DNA of 64,000 bases, from positions 456,627,217 to 456,691,216 of the forward strand of contig OY856186.1 in NCBI GenBank assembly GCA_963693315.1. The letters run 5' to 3'. The notes beneath the pieces are model-generated. The model was not told the origin of the DNA, did no database searches, and saw only the letters and a list, made by a program, of their open reading frames with translations. Of this stretch, positions 45,269-55,606 are shown piece after piece (the stretch's first letter is position 1; each line of letters starts with the position of its first letter). The stretch comes from Diogma glabrata (Eukaryota > Arthropoda > Insecta > Diptera > Cylindrotomidae). The translations under genes were made by a program, and so were the position numbers.

Positions 45269-46669
45269 CATTCCATGATATACTTTTTCCATCACTATGA
45301 ACTTCCTGTTATAATACAGCAATCGCATGTCCGACAAATAATTCAAACACGCCAGCAACAAACAGCACAAGCTCAAAATAATAACGGTGGAAGTAGTAAC
45401 ACAGACGGTGGTATAGCTGCGATGGGGACTGAAAATCAACAATTAAACGTAGGTGGTATTTCTAATAATACAACAACGGCACAAACACAGCAATTGCCGA
45501 ATAATAGTAATAATAATTTAAATCAGCCACAACAACCTATAATACCTCCACGACAAAATAACGATAATAACAATAACAATCCAAATTTATTAATGAACGT
45601 AAGATATTTCTTAAATCAAAGAGGTGGTGATGGTATCGGTGGTGGTATTGTTGGTGGCTTAGGTGATTTTCCTTTGTTAAGAAATCGTGCCTATAATATT
45701 CTAATAAATACTCGAAATATTATTGCAAATAGCTTATTTGGGACAGGATTACTAAATAATAATAATAACAACAATAATTTAAATAATAACAATAATAATA
45801 ATCTAAACAGAACTATACGTCGTGTGCAATTGATAAATTTAAGAAATTTACAGAGAATTAATTTGGATGGTATCCATATAACACCAAATGTTAATCAAAA
45901 TCCTATAGTTCCAACAACAACAACAACTCTATCTGGTAGTGCATCCCAATCTTTAACCCCAAATTTATCAGCTATAAACACTTTATCACAATCTGAAACG
46001 ATTGCAACATCAATTACGAACGAGCTATCCAATATATTGAATAATTCTAATCAAACTGCTTCTAATGATAGTAATACATTTGACATACCAACTACAGATT
46101 CTACTACAGACACAAGAAGTAATTATCAAAGAAATTATGAGGAAAATAATTTTGTGTTTCCGTCAAACTTAGTTGGTGAAACTGTTGGTGTGCAACAACA
46201 ACCACCACAACGTTCAGTTTCGAATCAATCTCAAAACTTTTACAGTTTAGAGAAAATTAATGATAATGGTGAGAATGATGGCGGAAATAGCAATGATACA
46301 AGAAATAAGGAAACGAAGTTTGAAAATCAAACATTGGGAAATAATATAAATACGGAAAATAATTGTAGCAAAAATAATTTTAGTGATAATATTATTAATA
46401 GTTTTAAGGAAATGGAAAATGTGAATTTAGTTTTAAATGGAAATAATTTAAATATTAGTAAAAATATTCAACACTATAATAATATTGATGAAGAACAAAT
46501 TATAAATAAAATGGATGAGCTACAACCGCCATTCACTACTATTACTTCACAAAAATCACCACCAGCAACAACAACTGTTAATACTAATTCATTAGCATCA
46601 CTTCCTTCATCATCATCATCATCATCATCTGCATTACCAACATCCACGTCGAATACTGATTTAAATTAG
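45269..46669 (+). CDS. Membralin, terminal coding exon
   Basis: Begins in phase 0 after the acceptor at 45268 with HSMIYFFHHYELPVIIQQ, the conserved end of the membralin membrane domain, and continues to the TAG at 46667-46669 (466 codons). After the first 25 or so residues the protein becomes a long low-complexity tail, rich in Asn and also in Gln, Ser and Thr, with runs of 6-9 Asn, glycine clusters (GGDGIGGGIVGG) and a Ser run near the C-terminus. The human protein also has a disordered C-terminal tail, but Pro/Ala-rich; the Asn-rich composition fits AT-rich insect genomes. The tail is expected to be cytosolic or otherwise disordered. Membralin acts in the ER membrane in quality control. 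An ATG at 45275 lies inside this exon and is not the gene's start. Confidence 0.93.
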   Translation, partial: HSMIYFFHHYELPVIIQQSHVRQIIQTRQQQTAQAQNNNGGSSNTDGGIAAMGTENQQLNVGGISNNTTTAQTQQLPNNSNNNLNQPQQPIIPPRQNNDNNNNNPNLLMNVRYFLNQRGGDGIGGGIVGGLGDFPLLRNRAYNILINTRNIIANSLFGTGLLNNNNNNNNLNNNNNNNLNRTIRRVQLINLRNLQRINLDGIHITPNVNQNPIVPTTTTTLSGSASQSLTPNLSAINTLSQSETIATSITNELSNILNNSNQTASNDSNTFDIPTTDSTTDTRSNYQRNYEENNFVFPSNLVGETVGVQQQPPQRSVSNQSQNFYSLEKINDNGENDGGNSNDTRNKETKFENQTLGNNINTENNCSKNNFSDNIINSFKEMENVNLVLNGNNLNISKNIQHYNNIDEEQIINKMDELQPPFTTITSQKSPPATTTVNTNSLASLPSSSSSSSSALPTSTSNTDLN

Positions 46670-46815
46670 AAAAGGAAGAAATATTCGATTTGGGCAGGTT
46701 GTTGGCATTGTTGATTATGAAACATAAAACTGTAACACTGAAATTACTAATTTGCAAGTTATTTTTTATATTTTAATTATTATTTTTTTAATCTTAGTTC
46801 TTTGGTGTAAATATC

Positions 46816-46821
46816 AATAAA
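46816..46821 (+). promoter_or_regulatory. Polyadenylation signal of membralin
   Basis: AATAAA about 147 bases after the stop codon, within AT-rich 3' UTR-like sequence. It is the best-placed signal before the next transposon copy at 46977. Confidence 0.6.
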
Positions 46822-46976
46822 AAGAAACGTTATTTATTAGACATAAACAAAAGTACCTAATAGTAATTTATTTTATCCATCTCATTCCTATCCTGTATGA
46901 GAAAAACAACAACAACAGTAACAGGTAATTTTTTTTAGTTTTATTCATTCATTTCTTATTTAAAGTACTTTGGTTT

Positions 46977-48270
46977 ACGTCGGTCTGAAAGACCTAAGTA
47001 TTGTCTTCATGAGCTCAAAGTGAAATTCTTAATCCCACTTTTTTTGGTATTTCTCGACTTAGGACCTACTGATTCTAAAAAAGCAAAAAAAAAATGTATG
47101 TAGGCCGGCCGGCCCGCCGGCCGTCCGTCATTACCTACACTGCAGGGAAAACGGCTGGAGGGATTTCAAAAATTTTTTTCTAAAAATAGGTATTCACAAG
47201 GGACAGGTCCGAAAGGACGCTGTGTTCGATAACTGTACCGGAAGTGTGTCAAAAATAGCAAATTTTCATAATTTTGGCTTAAAAAACGTTCATTTTAAGT
47301 GATTACGAGTAGGAACATTAAATTTGGAAAAATCTTGATGGTCGGGATTGGTATGTGAGATCAAAAAGTAGATTATTGCATTATAAGTTTGTCAAAAAAA
47401 TGTTGTCAAGTGTGTCAAAAGAAAGATTACTTCGGTCTGAAATTTTTATTTATCTTTTTACCCAGTTTTTTGGAAATAAATAAAATTGTTTGTTTGAAAT
47501 GAAATTTTATTATTATTATTGAGAATTATGGCATTATAAGTTTGTCAAAAAAAATAATGTCAAGCGTGTCAAAAAATGATTTCATTTATTTTTTGGAAAA
47601 AAATGCAGCTGTTTTTATGACGTAAATGTAATTGAAAATGAAATTGGACATGGAAATTTTTGAATTTGTTATAGTTTTTGAAATATTTTTGAAATTTTGA
47701 AAAAGTTTGTACATTTGATTTTGTAATAATGTTTGCAATATTTTTAGAATTTCGGAAAAAGTTTTAATTTTTGATTTTGTAAGAATTTTTGGAATATTTT
47801 TAGAATTTTGAAAAATTTTAAATTTTTGATTTTATTCTAATTTTTGGAATTTTGAAAAAATTTTCAATATTTGTTGTTGTAATAATTTTTGCAATATTTT
47901 TAGAATTTTGGAAAAAGTTTGAATTTTTAAGAATTTTTGGATTATTATTGGAATTTAGAAAAAGTTTAAATATTTGATTTCATTCTAATTTTTGGAATAT
48001 TTTTGGAATTTTGCAAAAGTTTGATTTTATTTAATTTAACAATATTTTTGGCAACGTATTGATGGTTCGTGTAAGTTTTGTAATAAAATTTTTCAACAGA
48101 TATAAAAAATACTTGTACTTTAACAAAGAGTTATGTTTGATATACATCGCTGCCCAAAACTAAAAACCATGTCCTCGTGAATGTTTTTTTGCCGAAAACT
48201 ATATCAAAATCCTTTACCCAGACCGAAGTCTTGATATCTCAGAGCTGTGAGATTTCAGCCTCTCCATATT
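46977..48270 (+). mobile_element. Dispersed AT-rich element, copy 5
   Basis: Has both ends: ACGTCGGTCTGAAAGACC (one change from the family start) and the 3' hairpin with GTGAGATTTCAGCCTCTCC. It carries the GC-rich GGCCGGCCGGCCC block near 47104. A second partial 5' end, ACTTCGGTCTGAAA, occurs internally at 47429. It lies only about 150 bp after the membralin polyadenylation signal. Confidence 0.8.
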
Positions 48271-49639
48271 TTTAGATTGCGTTAATCATATATGAGTGCC
48301 ATATTATAAGATTAAAACATCAACGCTCCTTGCGAGTTGATAATTAATGTGGGCTGATGTTGGTAATGGTAATAGTTATATGGAATATCTTTGGAGCAAT
48401 ATTATTCTGAGATAATTGAGTTGTCTGGTGCATTGGGTGGAGAAGGCTTGAAAGATTTGGCTGTGCAAGTATTATTGGCCTAATAGCATATCAAGAATTA
48501 TATGGAGATGATTTAAATAAAAGGGCCAGTATAATAAACAAGAGCAAAAATGATATTGAAGCTGACTGCAGATGCATATGAGAGACAACTGCAACTGAAA
48601 GTAAATAATGCAACTACTTTCAACAACATGGTCCGAATGTTGAACAAGCTCTCCGATTTCTGCGAACTGTGAACGAATTTTCACGTCAATATGAAAATGT
48701 TTGCAAAATTTAACTACAAACAAAGCAAAACTATTAATTACAGATTTAACTTCCAAGTCGCACTGAACTGAATCAAGTTAAGTTAGGTTTGATTTAGGTC
48801 AGCATGCTAGTATGTGCATGCATAATTACTTTTTATTTTTTTGTGAATTTCTTATTGGTTATGTTGCATATTTCCTTTTGAAAATCAATTGAACTGTTAT
48901 GTCGATATCTTATGCGATTAAATTGGTACTTTTATGTTTTACCGAATCTGTTTGTCGCCCAAGAAATGACCAAAAACCCACGTTTTTCGTTTAACACGCT
49001 TTTCCACATAAAATTTATATTTTCGATTAACACGTTTTTATCAGGACGTATCTACCGTGAAAAACGGGGGATAGGTGTATTTAAATTGTTTTTATTATTA
49101 TTGTTAATTTTTGTTAGTAGATAATTACTAATAATAGAATTAATTTCATTTAAGTTTTTCAGATTTAACTTAATTTTGTATGCAATATTTGCTGTGAAAA
49201 AATTGTTTGTTGTACCTTAGCTGAAGCTCTAGTTAAAAATTAACAATTTACTACATGCCAGGACTTAAACATTATATTCCTTATTCTATAGTGCAATTTT
49301 GTTTTTAATAATGTTTTTTCCTTAAATTGATATTTGGAATTGATGAGGATTTTTAGGGTTCCATTTTTTGTACGGAACACTATGTTTACAGGTTTACAAT
49401 GTGAGATCTTTGAGAAAATACATTTTTTTTATAGATTCATTTCAGTATTCCTTAAAAATTTATTTTGGAATTTTACACTTCACCATTTTTTGTATAATTT
49501 TGAATAATGACGTTTTTTTCGTGTTTTTTTACCTCGATTAGCTCCGAATCTAACTGATCGAAAATTTACAAATGTATTTGGAATGATAGAAAAATTAGTA
49601 GGTTTTTAATAAAAAATATATAAAAGTGTCATATTCTCA
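48271..49639. other. No gene seen
   Basis: AT-rich. The segment 48300-48780 is less AT-rich and holds short open frames on both strands (for example 48472-48756 minus), but no motif is recognised; it may be an old degraded gene or repeat. Confidence 0.4.
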
Positions 49640-49906
49640 TAATTGGATTTATTAAGGGGGTGGAAATGAGGAGGGGTAAAATCACCATTTAAAATGTGGT
49701 TAAGTGGGTGTCGTTTGAAAGAGCACTTTATTTAAAAAGCATAGCAATTTTTTTTACAATTTTGCGATGCACAGTTTTTGAGTTATTGTCAAAAAAGTGC
49801 AACTTTCAGACCGTCCCCCCCCTACGTTGCGACACTGATTGACAGAAAAATTTGTAAAAATTCAGGGTTAGAAAATTTGGTAAATTTCGTATGAAAATTA
49901 TGTGTG
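49640..49906. repeat. ~280-bp repeat unit, copy 1
   Basis: Shares GTGGG(G)TGTC(A/G)TTTGAAAGAGC, AATTTTGCG(A/G)TG and GATTGACAGAAAAATTTG with two tandem units at 52303-52800. This copy is separated from them by the palindrome and hAT insertion. Confidence 0.7.
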
Positions 49907-52212
49907 TATACTGTCTTGTATTCTCTTGCGTTCCTCTTGTATTAAAAATAAAAATAATTGAAAACCAAAGAAAATAACAAGCTTTAGACCATTAATTGCT
50001 TATTGTTTTTAATTAGCAATTAATAGTCTAAGGCAGAGCTTCTCAACTGATTTCATGCTACGGACCAATAAATAATTTAATATTCTATTGCGGACCTTGT
50101 GAAATACATTCATATTGGATGGATAAAAGTACAGTGTATATCTAGCTCACACCAGCATAAATAATGTAATTATTTTAAATTACAGAAGTGAACGAATTAA
50201 CTAATTAAGGTTTAAAGAAACCAACAAAAAAAAGACAAGAACGAATTTTGATGTGTAATAAACAGAGTTTAAAACGCTTTTTATATGACTAACTTATTTC
50301 GTTCTTTTAGAGCGAATAAGATTAAAAATTAAAGCGGGAGTAAACAAAAAAATTGTTCTTACTCCTAATTTGTAGCAATAGTAATTTATTGTGTAAGGGT
50401 TTAATGCTATATTTTATTTTTCAAGCCAAACTTTACAATGGTAGCGAGGCACAACGAGCCCAATACAATGTTTTAGCCTTCCGAGAGGGTAACATGTATT
50501 AATTTAAATTTAATTATTTTAAAACTCATTGATAAAACAAGTTAAAACTAAAAACAATTAAAATTTTTTTTTACAATTTCGATGCCTAATTAATTGTTTG
50601 ATAGTTTGAAAATGAAATGACCTACAATGAAAGACATCAAAGCTCTAATTACTAATACTAATGAGAATTGATACACCAAGAGACAATCATAAAAATAGTA
50701 ATTTTAATTTAATTTAATTTAATCATAGTAGCCTTTGCCTTTTTAAATATATGAGAAAGGGACATGCGCATTAGATTTATTGTTTTTTACATATTCGTAG
50801 CAAAAATGTTATTTTTGATTTGTTTAGAACATAAAATAAAATAATTTATAAAATCAAATAAATTGTTTTATCCTCCCAGCAAACATAAATATAGGTTTAG
50901 TTTTGTTTTTTTTAGAACCGCAATTTTGTGGGTTTTTAGACTTAGTAGAATAAAAAAAAAAGCTGATAATATTATTCTGTTACGTGAATGCTGCGGAATA
51001 CAATAAAACAGTTTATTTGACTGCATTGAACTCTGAAATAAATTTATTTGATTGTATTTTATAAATAATTTGATTCTTTTTCATAAAAAAATCTACAAAA
51101 ATATTTTTGCTCTGATTATTTAAAACACAATAAATTCAAATTAATGCGCATGTCCCTCTACCGAATATTGAAAAAGTTAAAGGCTATTAAACGATTAAAT
51201 TGAATTGAATTTCCAGTGTGAAAAAAATTATTTTCTTTTTATTGTCTTTTGGTTTCTCAATTTTCATTAGTATTAGTATTTAGAATTTTGATGTCTTTAT
51301 TTGTAGGTCAGTTCATTTTTAAAATACCAAACAATTAAATAGGTATCGAAATTGAATAAAATTCATTTAATTGTTTAGAATTAATGGTACAAAAAAAGAT
51401 AAAACAAAATTCATTGTTTTTTTTTTGTTTTACTGTTTTATGAATATCAAAATAATTTAATTGAAATGTAAATTTAATGTATTTTACCATAGTTGCCTTT
51501 ACTTATATATATCTTATCTATATTATATATAAAATAAAAATATCATTAAACAGCGACCCAATAAAATACTAATAATGAGTTCCGCAGCTATCACGCAACA
51601 GAATAAAATTAACAGCTATTTATTTTATTCTATTAAGACTAATAACGCATCTAATTATATTTGTTAAAAAAACAAAAATAAACATTGATTTGTAATTTTC
51701 GGAAGGATATTTTTTTTTCAAATACTCACACATTCAATTTTTGCATCAAATTTGATACTTTCTTTCGTATTAAAAATCAAAATAGATTATTTTTCGGAAT
51801 GGTTTGTTCAATTATGCAAGTATTATTTATTATTAAAATAAATAAAAAGGATGACAAAAAGGTACTAATTTTCTTTTTTTGCATATTGAATGAAAAAAAA
51901 ATAATAAAATCGAATCTACAGGAATGAAGTAAAAACATAAAAACGATTTTACGTTAGTGGAAAAAACATTTTCACAAGGGATTAAGTCCGCATGAAAATA
52001 GAATATGTATATGTTATATAAAAATAAAATAAAATTGTAACTGGTAATAAATATAAAGAAATTCGCGGACCACTAAACTTTTTCTGCGGACCATTAATGG
52101 TCCGCGGACCAACGGTTGAAAAACACTGATCTAAGGCTTTGCATTTTCTTTGGTTTTCATTTATTTTTATTTTTAATACAAGGGGAACGCAAGAGAATAC
52201 AAGACAGTATAT
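49907..52212. repeat. Palindromic (foldback) sequence split by a hAT element
   Basis: TATACTGTCTTGTATTCTCT at 49907 pairs with the complementary AGAGAATACAAGACAGTATA ending at 52212. The arms continue through AACCAAAGAAAA / TTTTCTTTGGTT. A local hairpin, GACCATTAATTGCT / AGCAATTAATAGTC, lies next to the insertion point. Without the hAT the palindrome would be about 200 bp. Confidence 0.7.
50034..52128. mobile_element. hAT-like element, 2.1 kb, non-coding
   Basis: Termini CAGAGCTTCTCAACTGATTT and, inverted, CAGTGTTTTTCAACCGTTGG are typical of hAT elements, with GGACCA repeated just inside. Target duplication is GTCTAAGG (50026-50033) versus ATCTAAGG (52129-52136), 7 of 8 matching. The interior is AT-rich with no recognisable transposase, so the copy is non-autonomous. 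Small frames (for example 51685-51927) are not called. Confidence 0.85.
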
Positions 52213-52289
52213 ACATATATACATTATAGACCAGTTTTATGGTAAATATTTAAAAAAAAAAAAAAATTTATCATAAATAACACACACAG

Positions 52290-52810
52290 ATATTTATGTG
52301 TGTTTAGGGGACCGGGGTAGAGAGGGTAAGATAAAACCTGTTTTGACCCAAGCGAGTGGGGTGTCATTTGAAAGAGCTTCTAATTTAAAAATCATTGCAA
52401 TTTTTTTAGAATTTTGCGGTGTCCAGTTTTTGTGTTATTATCAAAAAAGTGCAAAACTCAGATCGTTTCGCTCCCTACGTTTCGACGATGGTTGACAGAA
52501 AAATTTGAAAAAATTCACAGAGACGGGAAAATTTGTAAATTTTGAATGAAAATCATAGCGAAATCTCAAATAACTATATTTCTGTGTGTTTAGGGGATGG
52601 GTTGGGGTAGAAAAAAACCATTTTTGACCCAAGCGAGTGGGGTGTCATATGAAGGAGCACTTAATTTAAGAAACATTACAATTTTTTTTAGAATTTTGCG
52701 GTGCACAGTTTTCGTGTTACTGGAAAAAAATATTTTTAGTATATAGCCTATCCACCCCCTAAATTTCAACACTTGATTAACCGAAAAAATAATCAAATTT
52801 AAACCATTTA
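52290..52810. repeat. ~280-bp repeat unit, copies 2 and 3 in tandem
   Basis: Two units carry TTTTGACCCAAGCGAGTGGG at about 52342 and 52622, giving a period of about 280 bp. Each continues with GTGTCAT(T/A)TGAA(A/G)GAGC and AGAATTTTGCGGTG. These are related to the unit at 49640. Confidence 0.8.
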
Positions 52811-54017
52811 CAAGCTGGTGTAATTTACTCTTTCTTGAGTTACCATACACATCTATGGATGAGATTTAACCTAAAGTAACATTTTTTGAGTCATTTTTGA
52901 TCAATGTAGATTTGATTGTAATTTACTATTGACATTTACGATTAAATATTTATTTTGTTATGCGTTTATGGTCTGGAAATATAAAGACATTACAACACAA
53001 CTTTTTGTCAATAATTTTTGATGTTGTGTTCTTTTACATTCTAGAGAACTTTATTCGCACGGGCTAGAGAATTTTATTCGCACTTGTCTCACTTTTTTTT
53101 ATTGAATGTTAATTAGAGGATGAGATGTTAGACTGTAACTGGATTGCAACTAGTTATAGAGAATCATAGAGAATCATTTAAGACAAACGCTAGAAACAAA
53201 TACAGGGTGGCTTAAAATAGTACATGTACTATAGTATAAACCTTGTATAGATTTTTAAGCAATGATTTATTAATCTTTTTAAATAAATTACATAAGTATA
53301 TGAGCAATATTTTTTGTTTAAATGGAAGAGGCTTTCTTCTTTATTTCGCTACTCATCCTATTTGCAAAAAGTTTTGAATACCCTTCGCAACTTTTTAGAC
53401 CAATTGGTCTTAGATCTATGGGGATTGTTGCTTGTTAATTAGGATGTGTTTCTTGACCTATTAACGAGGCATTTTTATTATTATTTTTGACTGAAATATT
53501 TAATATTTTTGCAAGTAACCGATTGAAGGAAGACCGATGTTTCTAAATCTGTCAGTGCAAATGATCGATCCGGTCTGAACAGATCGCTAATTTAGCTGAG
53601 GTTACCCATCACTACAATGCATTATATTTAGTAAACATTGACATGTCAGGCGATTGAATTTGACTAATTTCTGCGTTTGGTGACATTACGAGCTAAAAAA
53701 AACTTGTACCTACCTCTTTCTATCTTATTAACTTGTAATTAACACTGTGCGGTTAGCATTGATTACAGTTTCTTACAGTTCTTTCGCGTTGTTATGAACT
53801 ATATCACTTTGTGTATGAAAATTCAGCTGAAGTATTCTCAGGTCATTAAATATATTCATTTTTGTTGTTTAAAGGTTTAATTTCTTGTGACTCTCATTAG
53901 TTCTGGTTCATTAGTTTTAATGTTTCATACATTGTTGGTTCTGGTGCAAATATTAAGATTATACATTATTACTTCAGTTTTGAAAAAAACCAAAGTATTG
54001 AATTCCCGAGCCAAAAG
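52811..54017. other. No gene seen
   Basis: AT-rich, with short direct repeats such as AGAACTTTATTCGCACGGGC and AGAATTTTATTCGCACTTG near 53044-53085. No recognised gene or element end. Confidence 0.45.
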
Positions 54018-54530
54018 CCTTACCCCTACTTTTTTGGCATTTCTCGACGTTTTAGGACCGACTGATTCTAAAAAAGCAAAAAAAAAATGTATGTCAGTCT
54101 GCCAGCCGGCTGACCGTCATAACCGACGAAATCTAGAAAATGGCTGGAGGGATTTATTTCAAAAATTTTTGTTTCTGCTGTCCCGGAAGTATATCAAAAA
54201 AATCGTCAAGTGTATCCAAACAATTAAATTTGCATATTTTCTTAAAAAACGTTCATTTTAAGTGATTAGGAGTAGGAACATTGAATTTGGACAAAATCTT
54301 GATGGTCGGGATTGGTATGTGAGGCCAAAGCTAGATTATTGCATTATAAGTTTGTCAAAAAAATATTGTCAAGTGTGTTAAAAGAATGATTTTCATTTTT
54401 TTAACCAAGTTTTTGGCAAAAAATGAAATTAATTATTTGTATGATATGAAATTTAATCGAACATGAAATTGGACACGGAAATTTTTGATTTTGTCATAAT
54501 TTTTGCAATATTTTTGGAATTTTGTACTGT
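54018..54530 (+). mobile_element. Dispersed AT-rich element, copy 6 (truncated)
   Basis: Starts within the family at TTTTTGGCATTTCTCGACG, passes through the GC-rich GCCAGCCGGC block and AACATTGAATTTGGA, and ends near TTTTTGGAATTTTG at 54524. A short piece of the family's 3' end reappears at 55586. Confidence 0.7.
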
Positions 54531-54545
54531 ACCGTATTGTACTGT

Positions 54546-55079
54546 ATTGAACATGATTTGATTAAATTAAGGAAATGGCTTAATATTCATTCCATGGTTC
54601 TAAGTTCTAAAACACGTTACATGACGTTTGATTTCTTTGGTGAGAGTCTCTCTTTCTAATGATTTTATATGTCATTCAACAAAATGTTCATCAATGTTAT
54701 TCAATGTGATAGCAGTTGTATTGTTATTAAAAGAACAAACTCTTTCAAACATTTGGGGTTGATTCTGGATAATAAACAAAATTTTATCAATAGTATTGAG
54801 AAAATACGTAATGAGTTATATGGAACTATACAGAAGTTGTACATTTTATGTGAAATATGTCCCCATCATTTGCTGAAAAAAATTTACTGTTCTCTATTTA
54901 ATTCTAGCTTAGGATATGCTATTACTTGCTGGGGTGGTGTCTATTTTAGTAATATTAAACCTTTGTTGACTGCCCAAAAGTTAGCTCTGCGTGTCATAAA
55001 CTTCAAATCTCGAACTGATCCTTCGCCTCCACTTTTTAAAAGGTCTAATATTCTTCTGTTCCGCTATCTATGTTTATAA
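54546..55079 (+). pseudogene. Reverse transcriptase C-terminal region (CR1/jockey-like)
   Basis: Begins with KLRKWLNIHSMVLSSKTRYM, the segment that follows the catalytic YADD in such enzymes. After a frameshift near 54650 it continues FKHLGLILDNKQNF, YCSLFNSSLGYAITCWGG and QKLALRVINFKSR, typical of the thumb and C-terminal domains. The catalytic core is absent. The frame ends at 55079 and is followed by an AT-rich 3' region. Confidence 0.85.
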
Positions 55080-55585
55080 AGTTTTAAAGTTATTTTATTC
55101 TAGATGTGGGTATAAAAATCAAAACAATTGCTAAATATAATTTACGTACCAATAATCGTTGCGTTGTGTGAAATACTCCCTATTTCTACAATTGTCTACC
55201 TGTATAAGGTAAGTCTATTCATCCCATAAATATTTTTTTGAAAAACATAAAATTTTGGCTATTCTCTGTTAATAATATTGAACTTTACTTTTAATATTTT
55301 TTGATTATTTTCGTGTGTGGTATTTTTCGTGTACGTTAGCTAGCTTGTTTGTTACTATTTTAAATTATATTTTTGTTTTTTACAATTTTTATTGAGCTTT
55401 TGCTACAATTGCTCTTTTGTTACACTTCAAAATGCTCCTACTTATTTTATTTCAATTACAAATTTAATTATTATCTGTCATTTGTTTATTCAATTATTGT
55501 ATGTTTATAAAAAAATTTTGTACATTACTGTATATTATTTTTATTTATTTTTGCTTGAAATAAAGATTATTATTATGATTATATA
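54546..55585 (+). mobile_element. 5'-truncated CR1-like non-LTR retrotransposon
   Basis: Inserted into copy 6 of the dispersed family. It starts inside the reverse-transcriptase gene and ends with a TATTATTATTATGATTAT-type simple tail at about 55570, immediately followed by the family's ATTTCAGCCCCTCC. Target duplication is not evident. Confidence 0.7.
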
Positions 55586-55606
55586 TTTCAGCCCCTCCAT
55601 ATTTTC
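55586..55606 (+). repeat. 3' terminal scrap of the dispersed AT-rich family
   Basis: ATTTCAGCCCCTCCATATTT matches the end of copies 3, 4 and 5. The 3' hairpin just upstream has been lost at the junction with the CR1-like fragment. Confidence 0.6.

Noticed and set aside
45257..45442. Minus-strand frame overlapping the membralin terminal exon
   Set aside because: Antisense to a conserved coding exon and without motifs.
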